Assembly: GCA_012511485.1 (NCBI GenBank) | Contig: JAAZFZ010000152.1 | Location: forward strand, 1 to 7,325 | Source: Clostridiales bacterium | GTDB taxonomy: Bacteria > Bacillota > Clostridia > Oscillospirales > Acutalibacteraceae | Direction: 5' to 3' | Length of the DNA stretch: 7,325 nt | In this document: piece by piece, positions 1 to 4,743 of the stretch | Layout: each line of letters starts with the position of its first letter | Numbering within the stretch: the first letter of the stretch is position 1 | Position numbers and translations under genes: made by a program | Notes under the pieces: model-generated | What the model saw: only the letters and a program-made list of their open reading frames with translations | Told to the model about the DNA's origin: nothing | Database searches by the model: none

Positions 1-37
1 AGTAAAAAAGAATCGGATTTATAACGGGGGTAAAACG

Positions 38-322
38 ATGTTTCTGTTAAATGTTTATTACACTGCAAAGCCGGGCAAGAGGGAAGAATTTCTTAAAGCT
101 CTTTATGATGCAAATATCCCACAGCTTTGCCGCGGGGAGGAGGGCAATTCACAATATGATTATTTCCTTTCAAAAGAATCGCCCGACCTTGTGCTTCTTG
201 TTGAAAAATGGGACGATGCCAAATCACAGTCAAAGCACTGTGAGATGCAACACATGAAGGCCATTGAGTCTATAAAGACTCAATACCTTGACAATGTTGT
301 TATTGAAAAATACCAGGCATAA
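38..322 (+). CDS. ABM-fold (antibiotic biosynthesis monooxygenase-like) small protein
   Basis: This encodes a 94-residue protein with the ferredoxin-like alpha/beta layout of the dimeric ABM superfamily (YgiN/LsrG-type proteins). An N-terminal strand (residues 2-9, FLLNVYYT) is followed by 'KPGKREEFLKAL', the usual helix that starts after a Pro-Gly. A strand with 'VEKWDD' (55-60) gives the characteristic E-x-W pair, and His67 and His72 lie in the following helix; a C-terminal strand closes the fold. The length is normal for the family. The start is ATG with a GGGGG Shine-Dalgarno-like run at 26-30, seven bases upstream. Family members act as cofactor-free quinol oxygenases, haem-degrading enzymes or isomerases, and the substrate cannot be read from the sequence. 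The gene converges on the isomerase operon across a terminator. Any upstream gene or promoter lies outside the window. The fold call is fairly safe; the activity is unknown. Confidence 0.8.
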   Translation: MFLLNVYYTAKPGKREEFLKALYDANIPQLCRGEEGNSQYDYFLSKESPDLVLLVEKWDDAKSQSKHCEMQHMKAIESIKTQYLDNVVIEKYQA

Positions 323-327
323 AACTC

Positions 328-363
328 AAGCGGCCCGCTTAGTCTGAGCGAGCCGCTTTTTTT
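328..363 (+). terminator. Rho-independent terminator between convergent genes
   Basis: The inverted repeat AAGCGGC (328-334) / GCCGCTT (352-358) is extended inside by CGCT (336-339) / AGCG (347-350) with one C/A mismatch, and the loop is seven bases. It runs into seven Ts at 357-363, which makes a good terminator for the + strand gene ending at 322. Read from the minus strand, the same stem is followed only by GAGTTTT, so it may end the isomerase operon as well but less efficiently. Confidence 0.85.
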
Positions 364-373
364 GCATCCCTTT

Positions 374-1240
374 TTATATTTCAATAATTAACCTTTGCAG
401 ATTTTTTAGACCGATTTCAATACCGAGACAGGGCGCTTCCATGCCCTCAAATTCAATGCTCACAAAACCGTCATAGCCGCTTTTTTTAAGTATTGAAAGG
501 CACTGCTTTACGGGAACATTGCCGTGGCCCACGATTGCCCCTCTCAGGTAATTTCCGCCTCTGGTGACAAAAAAGCCCTCGCCGGGGTTGCTTTCGTTGC
601 CGCTTTTTATATGGAAATCCTTGACATGGACATGCTTTGCAAACGATGCCAGTCTGCCCACCGCAATAGCGGGGGATTCATCTACGCACAGGAAATTGCC
701 GATATCAATGAGAACGCCGAAACTTTCCTTCCCGACTTGCGTTACGAGCTTTTCGACACGCTCACTGTCCTGGCAGAAAAAGCCGTGATTTTCAATCATG
801 GTTTTAATGCCCTTTCCGCTAGCATATTCCGTCACACGCCTGCAGCCCTCAACAAGAGGGCGAAGAGCCTGCTCAAAGCTCTTATAGCTCCTGTCCGCAC
901 CGGCAAATCCTCTTGTTGCGTCATGCCTCATGCCCTTTGCCCCGAGCAGTGCGGCGATGTCTGCCTGCTCGTATAGCCTTTCAACCTCCTTGTCAAGGCT
1001 TTCCGCATTGAGAAGCTCCGCACCGATAGTGTAGTTAACAACATCAATTTTGTTTTTGGCGCACTCCTCACGCAGCTCGAGTGCATATTCCTTCGGCTCT
1101 ACACCTTTTGGAGGCTCCAAATTGGTGAATTCAATGCCGTCAAAGCCCATATTTTTTGCAAGCCTTATCACTGAGAGCTGAGTAAACTCACCCGATTTTA
1201 TCAGCTTTGAAAAGCTGTAAGTGCTCACACTGGTTTTCAT
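374..1240 (-). CDS. Sugar phosphate isomerase/epimerase-like TIM-barrel protein (AP endonuclease 2 / xylose isomerase-like fold)
   Basis: The protein has 288 residues and the length and motif order of the xylose isomerase-like TIM-barrel family (IolE/IolI, tagatose-3-epimerase and relatives). 'MGFDGIEF' lies near the N-terminus. The likely divalent-metal ligands fall in order: Glu150 in 'MIENHG', Asp179 in 'LIDIGNF', His203/His205 in 'KHVHVKD', and Glu263 in 'SIEFEG'. Members isomerise or epimerise ketoses and inosose; some cleave 3-keto-glycosides. An upstream GTG (1249) would extend the frame by three codons, but it directly abuts the AAAGGGG ribosome site. The ATG at 1240 sits eight bases from AGGGG and is preferred. 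It follows the companion barrel gene with a 13-base gap, and that gene's stop codon adjoins the ribosome site, so the pair is probably translationally coupled. The protein should be cytoplasmic, with no signal peptide. The substrate is not predictable. Confidence 0.88.
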   Translation of the reverse strand: MKTSVSTYSFSKLIKSGEFTQLSVIRLAKNMGFDGIEFTNLEPPKGVEPKEYALELREECAKNKIDVVNYTIGAELLNAESLDKEVERLYEQADIAALLGAKGMRHDATRGFAGADRSYKSFEQALRPLVEGCRRVTEYASGKGIKTMIENHGFFCQDSERVEKLVTQVGKESFGVLIDIGNFLCVDESPAIAVGRLASFAKHVHVKDFHIKSGNESNPGEGFFVTRGGNYLRGAIVGHGNVPVKQCLSILKKSGYDGFVSIEFEGMEAPCLGIEIGLKNLQRLIIEI

Positions 1241-1253
1241 GTTGGCCACCCCT

Positions 1254-2099
1254 TTACTTCATTAAATCCTTTAAAAATAAAACCGCGTTACGGATATCCT
1301 GCTCAGGATTGACACCGACTTCACGCTCAATTGTAAGGAAACCCTTATACCCTATGTCATTTAGAGCGGCAAGGTATTCGTTCCAATTGACGCTGCCCTC
1401 TCCTAGTGGTACCTCAATAAACGAAAGGTCTGTTACAATGTGGCTTTCAACCATACCGTAAATAATTTCGGGGTCCTTATAGAAAAGCTGCTTTCCGTCT
1501 TTAGCATGGGTATGAACTATGTAATCCTTAAGATTATAAACTGCCTTTGCGGGGTTATCGCCAGTGACCATTACAAGGTTTGCGGGGTCAAGGTTTACTC
1601 CGACGCCGGTTGAGTTCAATGAATCCAGAAAGCCCTTAAGAACCACGGAGGTTTCGGGGCCTGTTTCTATGGCAAAATGCGCTTCGAGCTCATCGGCATA
1701 TCGTGAGAGCTCAAAGCAGGCCTCCTGCATAATTTTATATCGGTCATGGTTTTTATTCGATGGAACAACGCCGATGTGAGTTGTAACAATATTTGTTTCA
1801 AGCTCCTTAGCAAGATTAAGGATAAGCTTTGAACGCTCAACCTTCTCTTTGTTTTTTTCCGGCCGAGTGAAGCCGCCCCCGCCGAGGTCACCGCAAAGAG
1901 CAGATACAACCAGCCCGTTGCTTTTGACAAGGTCAACAAATTCCCGCCTCTTTTTCGGTGTCAGATTTTCGGGTGCCATTTCACCGTTTGTCGCATAAAC
2001 CTGAATTCCCTGCGCTCCGACCTGAGCCGCTTTTTTGACCGCTGAGGCGATATCCGTTCTAAAGCTGTCAATAATTACACCTATAGGAAAATTAAGCAC
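1254..2099 (-). CDS. Sugar phosphate isomerase/epimerase-like TIM-barrel protein, second member
   Basis: The protein has 281 residues and the same general fold as its downstream neighbour, but the two are clearly diverged rather than a recent duplication. The N-terminal 'FPIGVIIDSF' and 'GAQGIQVYATNGEMAPENL' are typical of one subgroup of these epimerase-like proteins. Metal-site candidates are Glu145 in 'AIETGPE', Asp171 in 'VNLDPAN', His196/His198 in 'VHTHAKD', and Glu258 in 'LTIERE'. 'THIGVVP' lies in an earlier strand. The frame could extend 16 codons to an ATG at 2147, but that lacks a ribosome site. The GTG at 2097-2099 lies eight bases after AAGGAG (2108-2113 on the + strand) and puts the first barrel strand at the normal distance from the N-terminus, so it is chosen. 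It is the first gene of the minus-strand operon. The substrate is unknown; the neighbouring oxidoreductase suggests work on an oxidised sugar. Confidence 0.88.
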   Translation of the reverse strand: MLNFPIGVIIDSFRTDIASAVKKAAQVGAQGIQVYATNGEMAPENLTPKKRREFVDLVKSNGLVVSALCGDLGGGGFTRPEKNKEKVERSKLILNLAKELETNIVTTHIGVVPSNKNHDRYKIMQEACFELSRYADELEAHFAIETGPETSVVLKGFLDSLNSTGVGVNLDPANLVMVTGDNPAKAVYNLKDYIVHTHAKDGKQLFYKDPEIIYGMVESHIVTDLSFIEVPLGEGSVNWNEYLAALNDIGYKGFLTIEREVGVNPEQDIRNAVLFLKDLMK

Positions 2100-2137
2100 A
2101 ATTTTCACTCCTTTATCTATCCCTTTTACATAGGTTA

Positions 2138-2166
2138 ATATTAGCAATGTTTGGCATAAAAATCAA
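2138..2166 (-). promoter_or_regulatory. Candidate promoter of the minus-strand isomerase operon
   Basis: On the minus strand, TTGATT (complement of 2161-2166; 4 of 6 to TTGACA) is separated by 17 bases from TAATAT (complement of 2138-2143; 4 of 6 to TATAAT). Transcription would begin near 2131, giving a leader of about 30 bases to the GTG start at 2099. Both hexamers are moderate matches, so an activator or repressor may matter. Confidence 0.45.
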
Positions 2167-2185
2167 GGAATATTTAGGTTTGGTG

Positions 2186-2213
2186 TTTACATTCGATAAT
2201 TATATGATATTAT
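2186..2213 (+). promoter_or_regulatory. Candidate promoter of the oxidoreductase-nagB operon
   Basis: TTTACA (2186-2191; 5 of 6 to TTGACA) is followed after 16 bases by TATTAT (2208-2213; 5 of 6 to TATAAT) in a very AT-rich stretch. Transcription would begin near 2220, about 33 bases before the ATG at 2253. Its -35 lies only 19 bases from the -35 of the opposing promoter, so a single regulator bound between them could control both operons. Confidence 0.55.
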
Positions 2214-2252
2214 AAATATTATGTAAAAAATAGCTTCTAAGGAGGTTGTGGA

Positions 2253-3323
2253 ATGAGAAAAAAAATAAATGTCGGCATTATCGGCTGCGGTAATATTGCA
2301 GATGCCACACACATACCCAATTATCTCAACAGCGAAAATGCGCAGATAAAATATTTCTGCGACATTATACCCGAAAGGGCGCATCAGGCAGTCGAAAAAT
2401 ATGGCTGCGGTACTGCCGTAGTCGATTATCACGACATATTGAATGACCCTGAGCTTGACGCCGTTTCCGTCTGCACCCATAACGATATGCATTCGGTTAT
2501 TTCCGTTGATTTCATGCGGGCGGGCAAGGATGTTCTTTGCGAAAAGCCCGCTGCCAGAGTTCTCGGCGAAGCGCTCGAAATGCAGAGGGTATCACATGAA
2601 ACCGACAGAATTCTGAGCATAGGCGTTGTCAACAGGTTCGGAACTGCTGTCAACCATATAAAAAATTTTATTGAACAGGGTGAACTCGGTGAGGTATATC
2701 ATGTTTATGCAAGCTTCCGAGCGCACCGCTCCATTCCCGGTATCGGCGGTGATTTCACAACAAAGTCCGTATCGGGCGGAGGCGCGCTCATTGACTGGGG
2801 TGTTCATTATATTGACCTTGTTATGTATTGCTGCGGCGAGCCAAAACCGCTCACAGCCTCGGGTGAAGCGTTCTGCAGGCTCGGGGTCGATATTAAGAAT
2901 TATATCACTCCAAAAGGAATGTGGGCGGCGGATAGGAGCGATTTAAACGGCACCTATGATGTAGATGATTCAGTTACGGGAATAATAAGGACAGAAGGTC
3001 CAGTTATCACGGTACACGGAGCATGGGCGCAGAATATCGGGGTGAGCGAAACCTACATTGATTTTATGGGCACAAAGGGCGGTATTCGGCTTGCCTACGG
3101 CGGCAATTTCACTCTCTATACTATTAAGAATGGAATGCTTCTTGAATGTTCGCCTTCATATAAGGTTGAGGATTACGGCAGGGCAGAAATCCATTCCTTT
3201 ATAGACAGTGTAATTAATCACAGGCCAAATCAGGCAACAATAGATAACTGTATAATGACCTCTAAAATCATGCAGGCAATATATGATTCTTCAAAGGCAC
3301 ACAAAGAAATGGTTATTGAATAA
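2253..3323 (+). CDS. Gfo/Idh/MocA family NAD(P)-dependent sugar oxidoreductase
   Basis: The protein has 356 residues, normal for this family. The N-terminal Rossmann domain (about 1-125) begins with a beta strand and the dinucleotide loop 'GCGNIA' at 11-16. 'GKDVLCEKPAA' (91-101) carries the EKP motif, whose Lys98 is the conserved active-site lysine. The C-terminal alpha/beta substrate domain contains 'DWGVHYIDL' at 181-189, where Asp181 and His185 match the conserved D-x-x-x-H catalytic pair. Enzymes of this type oxidise a hydroxyl of a sugar, inositol or glycoside using a nicotinamide cofactor; the substrate here is not determined. The ribosome site AAGGAGG (2239-2245) lies seven bases before ATG. 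nagB follows after 21 bases, so the two form an operon, and the two epimerase-like genes diverge from the same promoter region. An oxidised sugar intermediate handled by those barrels is a reasonable inference. No signal peptide is present, so it should be cytoplasmic. Confidence 0.92.
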   Translation: MRKKINVGIIGCGNIADATHIPNYLNSENAQIKYFCDIIPERAHQAVEKYGCGTAVVDYHDILNDPELDAVSVCTHNDMHSVISVDFMRAGKDVLCEKPAARVLGEALEMQRVSHETDRILSIGVVNRFGTAVNHIKNFIEQGELGEVYHVYASFRAHRSIPGIGGDFTTKSVSGGGALIDWGVHYIDLVMYCCGEPKPLTASGEAFCRLGVDIKNYITPKGMWAADRSDLNGTYDVDDSVTGIIRTEGPVITVHGAWAQNIGVSETYIDFMGTKGGIRLAYGGNFTLYTIKNGMLLECSPSYKVEDYGRAEIHSFIDSVINHRPNQATIDNCIMTSKIMQAIYDSSKAHKEMVIE

Positions 3324-3344
3324 ATTAGTACGGAGGAAATAAGC

Positions 3345-4088
3345 ATGGATATTAAAGTATTAGCAAACCCTCAGGAAATCGGTGCAGCAGCAGGCAAAAT
3401 ATTCTGTGATTTTATCAGAAACAAGCCCGATGCGGTTTTCGGGCTGGCAACCGGCATGACTCCCGTGCCGACATATGAGTATATGGCAAATGAGTATGCA
3501 AAGGGGAATGTAAGCTTCAAAAAGCTCACCTCCTTTAACCTTGACGAATATTGTGAGCTGCCCAGGGAGCACAAAAACAGCTTTTATTCCTTCATGGTCG
3601 ATAATCTGTTTTCAAAAATTGATCTTGACCATAAAAATATCAATTTCCTTGATGGGAACGCTGCTGACCCTGCTGCCGAAAGCGAGAGGTACGCAAACGC
3701 TATCAAGGCAGCGGGCGGCATAGATATCCAGCTTTTGGGCATAGGGCGAAACGGGCATATCGGCTTCAATGAACCTGCTGATGAGTTTTCGGACGAAGCG
3801 TTTAAGGTGAAGCTAACTGACAGCACAATTCAGGCAAATTCGGTCTATTTCGACGATGTTCCCATGCCCCGCTATGCAATGACAATGGGCATTGGCTCAA
3901 TTGTCAGAGCTAGAAAAATTATTATGATAGCAACAGGCGAAAGCAAGGCGGAGGCAGTGAAGAAAATGGTTGAGGGTGAAATCAATGCCCAAAACCCTGC
4001 CTCGGTTTTGCGCAATCACCCGGATGTAACGGTATTTCTGGATAGGGAGGCGGCAAGCCTCCTCTCAAAGTCGCCTGAGAGCGTTTAA
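3345..4088 (+). CDS. nagB: Glucosamine-6-phosphate deaminase NagB
   Basis: The protein has 247 residues, close to the short Gram-positive NagB length and shorter than the E. coli enzyme (266). It converts glucosamine-6-phosphate to fructose-6-phosphate and ammonia in the cytoplasm, the last dedicated step of GlcNAc catabolism. The phosphate-binding loop 'LATGMTP' is at 34-40. 'FNLDEY' (64-69) contains Asp67, matching E. coli Asp72. 'GIGRNGHIGFNEP' (132-144) provides His138 and Glu143, matching E. coli His143 and Glu148. The position of E. coli Asp141 is Asn136; from memory this is common in Gram-positive NagB proteins and is not by itself a defect. The start is ATG after GGAGG (3332-3336) with eight bases spacing. 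It is the second gene of the operon and is closed by a strong terminator. NagA, which would supply its substrate from GlcNAc-6-phosphate, is not in the window. Confidence 0.96.
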   Translation: MDIKVLANPQEIGAAAGKIFCDFIRNKPDAVFGLATGMTPVPTYEYMANEYAKGNVSFKKLTSFNLDEYCELPREHKNSFYSFMVDNLFSKIDLDHKNINFLDGNAADPAAESERYANAIKAAGGIDIQLLGIGRNGHIGFNEPADEFSDEAFKVKLTDSTIQANSVYFDDVPMPRYAMTMGIGSIVRARKIIMIATGESKAEAVKKMVEGEINAQNPASVLRNHPDVTVFLDREAASLLSKSPESV

Positions 4089-4109
4089 CTCTTGTCAATA
4101 TCATATCGA

Positions 4110-4140
4110 CGGGCAGGAGTATGGCTCCTGCCCGCTTTCT
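4110..4140 (+). terminator. Rho-independent terminator after nagB
   Basis: A perfect ten-base inverted repeat CGGGCAGGAG (4110-4119) / CTCCTGCCCG (4125-4134) has a five-base TATGG loop and is followed by CTTTCTT. The stem begins 21 bases after the nagB stop codon. The T-tract is interrupted, but the GC-rich stem is strong. Confidence 0.88.
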
Positions 4141-4184
4141 TACAGGCTACGCAAGGCTTATTCCGAGCAAGATTTGTAAAAAGT

Positions 4185-4215
4185 TGAACAAATATTATTA
4201 ACAGAATAATGTTCA
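4185..4215. repeat. Interrupted inverted repeat, possible operator or hairpin
   Basis: TGAAC (4185-4189) and ATTATT (4194-4199) pair with AATAAT (4205-4210) and GTTCA (4211-4215) around a five-base AACAG centre. Four unpaired bases (4190-4193) lie on the left arm only. There is no T-tract after it, so a terminator is unlikely. It could be a protein-binding dyad for regulation of the downstream transcript; the asymmetry weakens that reading. Confidence 0.35.
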
Positions 4216-4357
4216 CTCGAAGCCAATTCCTTGTCCTTCTGTAGGAAATAACATTATATTAAACATTTTATTGTATACAGTACACAAAAGCATTAAGAGA
4301 ATACTGTTAAATTTATACAGAGAGCATGTGTGATTTCCGAAAAATGCTTCGTCGTTT

Positions 4358-4387
4358 TGCACAAATATATAAGCAATTAATTGTGCA
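4358..4387. repeat. Seven-base dyad just upstream of a strong promoter
   Basis: TGCACAA (4358-4364) is repeated inverted as TTGTGCA (4381-4387) with a 16-base AT-rich spacer. The right arm ends seven bases before the -35 hexamer at 4395. The half-sites are centred 23 bases apart, about two DNA turns, which suits a dimeric regulator bound on one face of the helix. No regulator family could be assigned. Confidence 0.4.
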
Positions 4388-4394
4388 TATTTAC

Positions 4395-4422
4395 TTGACA
4401 ATATGCCAATTATTGCTATAAT
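4395..4422 (+). promoter_or_regulatory. Consensus sigma-A/sigma-70 promoter for the 4.4-4.7 kb transcript
   Basis: Both hexamers are perfect: TTGACA at 4395-4400 and TATAAT at 4417-4422, with a 16-base spacer. Transcription should begin near 4429. This is the strongest promoter in the window, and it does not lie directly before a conventional gene but before a short ORF and a terminator, suggesting a short abundant RNA or a small-peptide mRNA. Confidence 0.85.
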
Positions 4423-4455
4423 GATAGTACAAAGCAATGAAAGGAAGGGTTAAGT

Positions 4456-4578
4456 ATGAAATCGAACGAACTGTATGCTTTGAAAATGAAACTTGTAACT
4501 GAAATTGCTAACGAGAGGTTCTCATGGCACAAAATTGCCAAATGGATTGCCTTGAGTTCAATTGCCAGCCGAAATTGA
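4456..4578 (+). CDS. Possible 40-residue small protein or leader peptide
   Basis: An ATG at 4456 opens a 40-codon frame ending in TGA at 4576-4578. AAGGAAGGG (4441-4449) lies six to ten bases upstream and is a usable ribosome site, and the consensus promoter starts transcription about 27 bases before the ATG. The peptide is basic and amphipathic, with 'EIANERFSWHKIAKWIALSS' in the middle and two tryptophans (residues 25 and 31 by my count). It has no signal peptide or cysteine pattern. Ile-Ala pairs recur because ATTGC recurs in the DNA. It resembles no family I recognise. It could be a real small protein, an attenuator leader peptide, or a chance frame within an RNA gene. The promoter and ribosome site favour translation, but no homology supports it. 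Confidence 0.35.
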   Translation: MKSNELYALKMKLVTEIANERFSWHKIAKWIALSSIASRN

Positions 4579-4639
4579 TTCGGAGAGGCCTTTAGGGCGA
4601 GGTCTGCGTGTCTTAGAACCGCACATTTCAGAATTTTCG

Positions 4640-4668
4640 CACCCGTGGTTTTCCACGGGTGTTTTTTT
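4640..4668 (+). terminator. Strong Rho-independent terminator of the short transcript
   Basis: A perfect nine-base stem CACCCGTGG (4640-4648) / CCACGGGTG (4653-4661) with a TTTT loop is followed by seven Ts (4662-4668). It ends the transcript from the promoter at 4395-4422, about 62 bases after the small ORF. It stands 75 bases before the kinase start, so read-through would feed the kinase operon. No obvious competing antiterminator pairing was found upstream. Confidence 0.92.
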
Positions 4669-4669
4669 C

Positions 4670-4698
4670 TTGCTATTTATATTTATTTATTGTATGAT
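4670..4698 (+). promoter_or_regulatory. Candidate promoter of the kinase-SIS-GH84 operon
   Basis: TTGCTA (4670-4675; 4 of 6) and TATGAT (4693-4698; 5 of 6) are separated by 17 bases, placing a start near 4705 and a leader of about 38 bases. It begins directly after the T-tract of the preceding terminator. The region is AT-rich, so chance matches are possible, but the operon needs a promoter here unless it relies on read-through. Confidence 0.45.
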
Positions 4699-4743
4699 TT
4701 TATATGTATGGTTATTAATGGGAAACCTACGGCAGGTGTTGAT

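Larger units (their letters stand above)
4135..4394. other. AT-rich intergenic region without a supported gene
   Basis: About 260 bases between the nagB terminator and the next promoter hold no reading frame with a credible ribosome site on either strand. A 74-codon minus-strand frame (4213-4437) lacks a Shine-Dalgarno sequence and would begin inside the promoter at 4395-4422. The visible structure is two imperfect or spaced inverted repeats, listed separately. The length and AT richness would suit a regulatory region with more than one bound protein, but no known operator was recognised. Confidence 0.6.
4429..4668 (+). ncRNA. Candidate short transcript of about 240 nt (small RNA or leader), family unknown
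   Basis: The unit is bounded by a perfect promoter (start near 4429) and a strong intrinsic terminator ending at 4668, so a discrete RNA of about 240 bases is likely. Small stems can be drawn: GAGA/TCTC at 4513-4523, TGGCA/TGCCA at 4525-4540, CCGAA/TTCGG at 4569-4583, and AGGCCT/AGGTCT at 4586-4605 with one G-U pair. I compared it by eye with T-box, SAM, TPP, glycine, purine, preQ1, glmS, c-di-GMP, SRP and RNase P signatures and found no match; 6S is unlikely because the ends do not pair into a long rod. It may instead be an mRNA for the 40-residue ORF inside it, or an attenuator-like leader of the kinase operon. The transcript is well supported; its nature is not. Confidence 0.5.

Noticed and set aside
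524..976. 150-codon + strand frame opposite the first barrel gene
   Set aside because: It is a shadow of the minus-strand isomerase-like gene, which has clear family motifs; the shadow has no recognisable domain or ribosome site.
4213..4437. 74-codon minus-strand frame with a hydrophobic N-terminus
   Set aside because: It has no ribosome site, starts inside the consensus + strand promoter and lies in AT-rich DNA, where hydrophobic frames arise by chance.
4513..4540. preQ1-I-like AGAGGTTCTC segment
   Set aside because: The required C-rich partner and A-rich tail of preQ1-I aptamers do not follow.
4586..4668. T-box-like reading of the leader (AACCGCA followed by a terminator)
   Set aside because: The conserved T-box AGGGTGGNACCGCG core is missing and the terminator arm is not complementary to such a core.
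4645..4743. 33-codon N-terminal extension of the kinase with a membrane-like segment
   Set aside because: The upstream ATG lies within the terminator hairpin and the extension translates the T-tract; the family begins directly before the DGGGTKT loop, matching the ATG at 4744.
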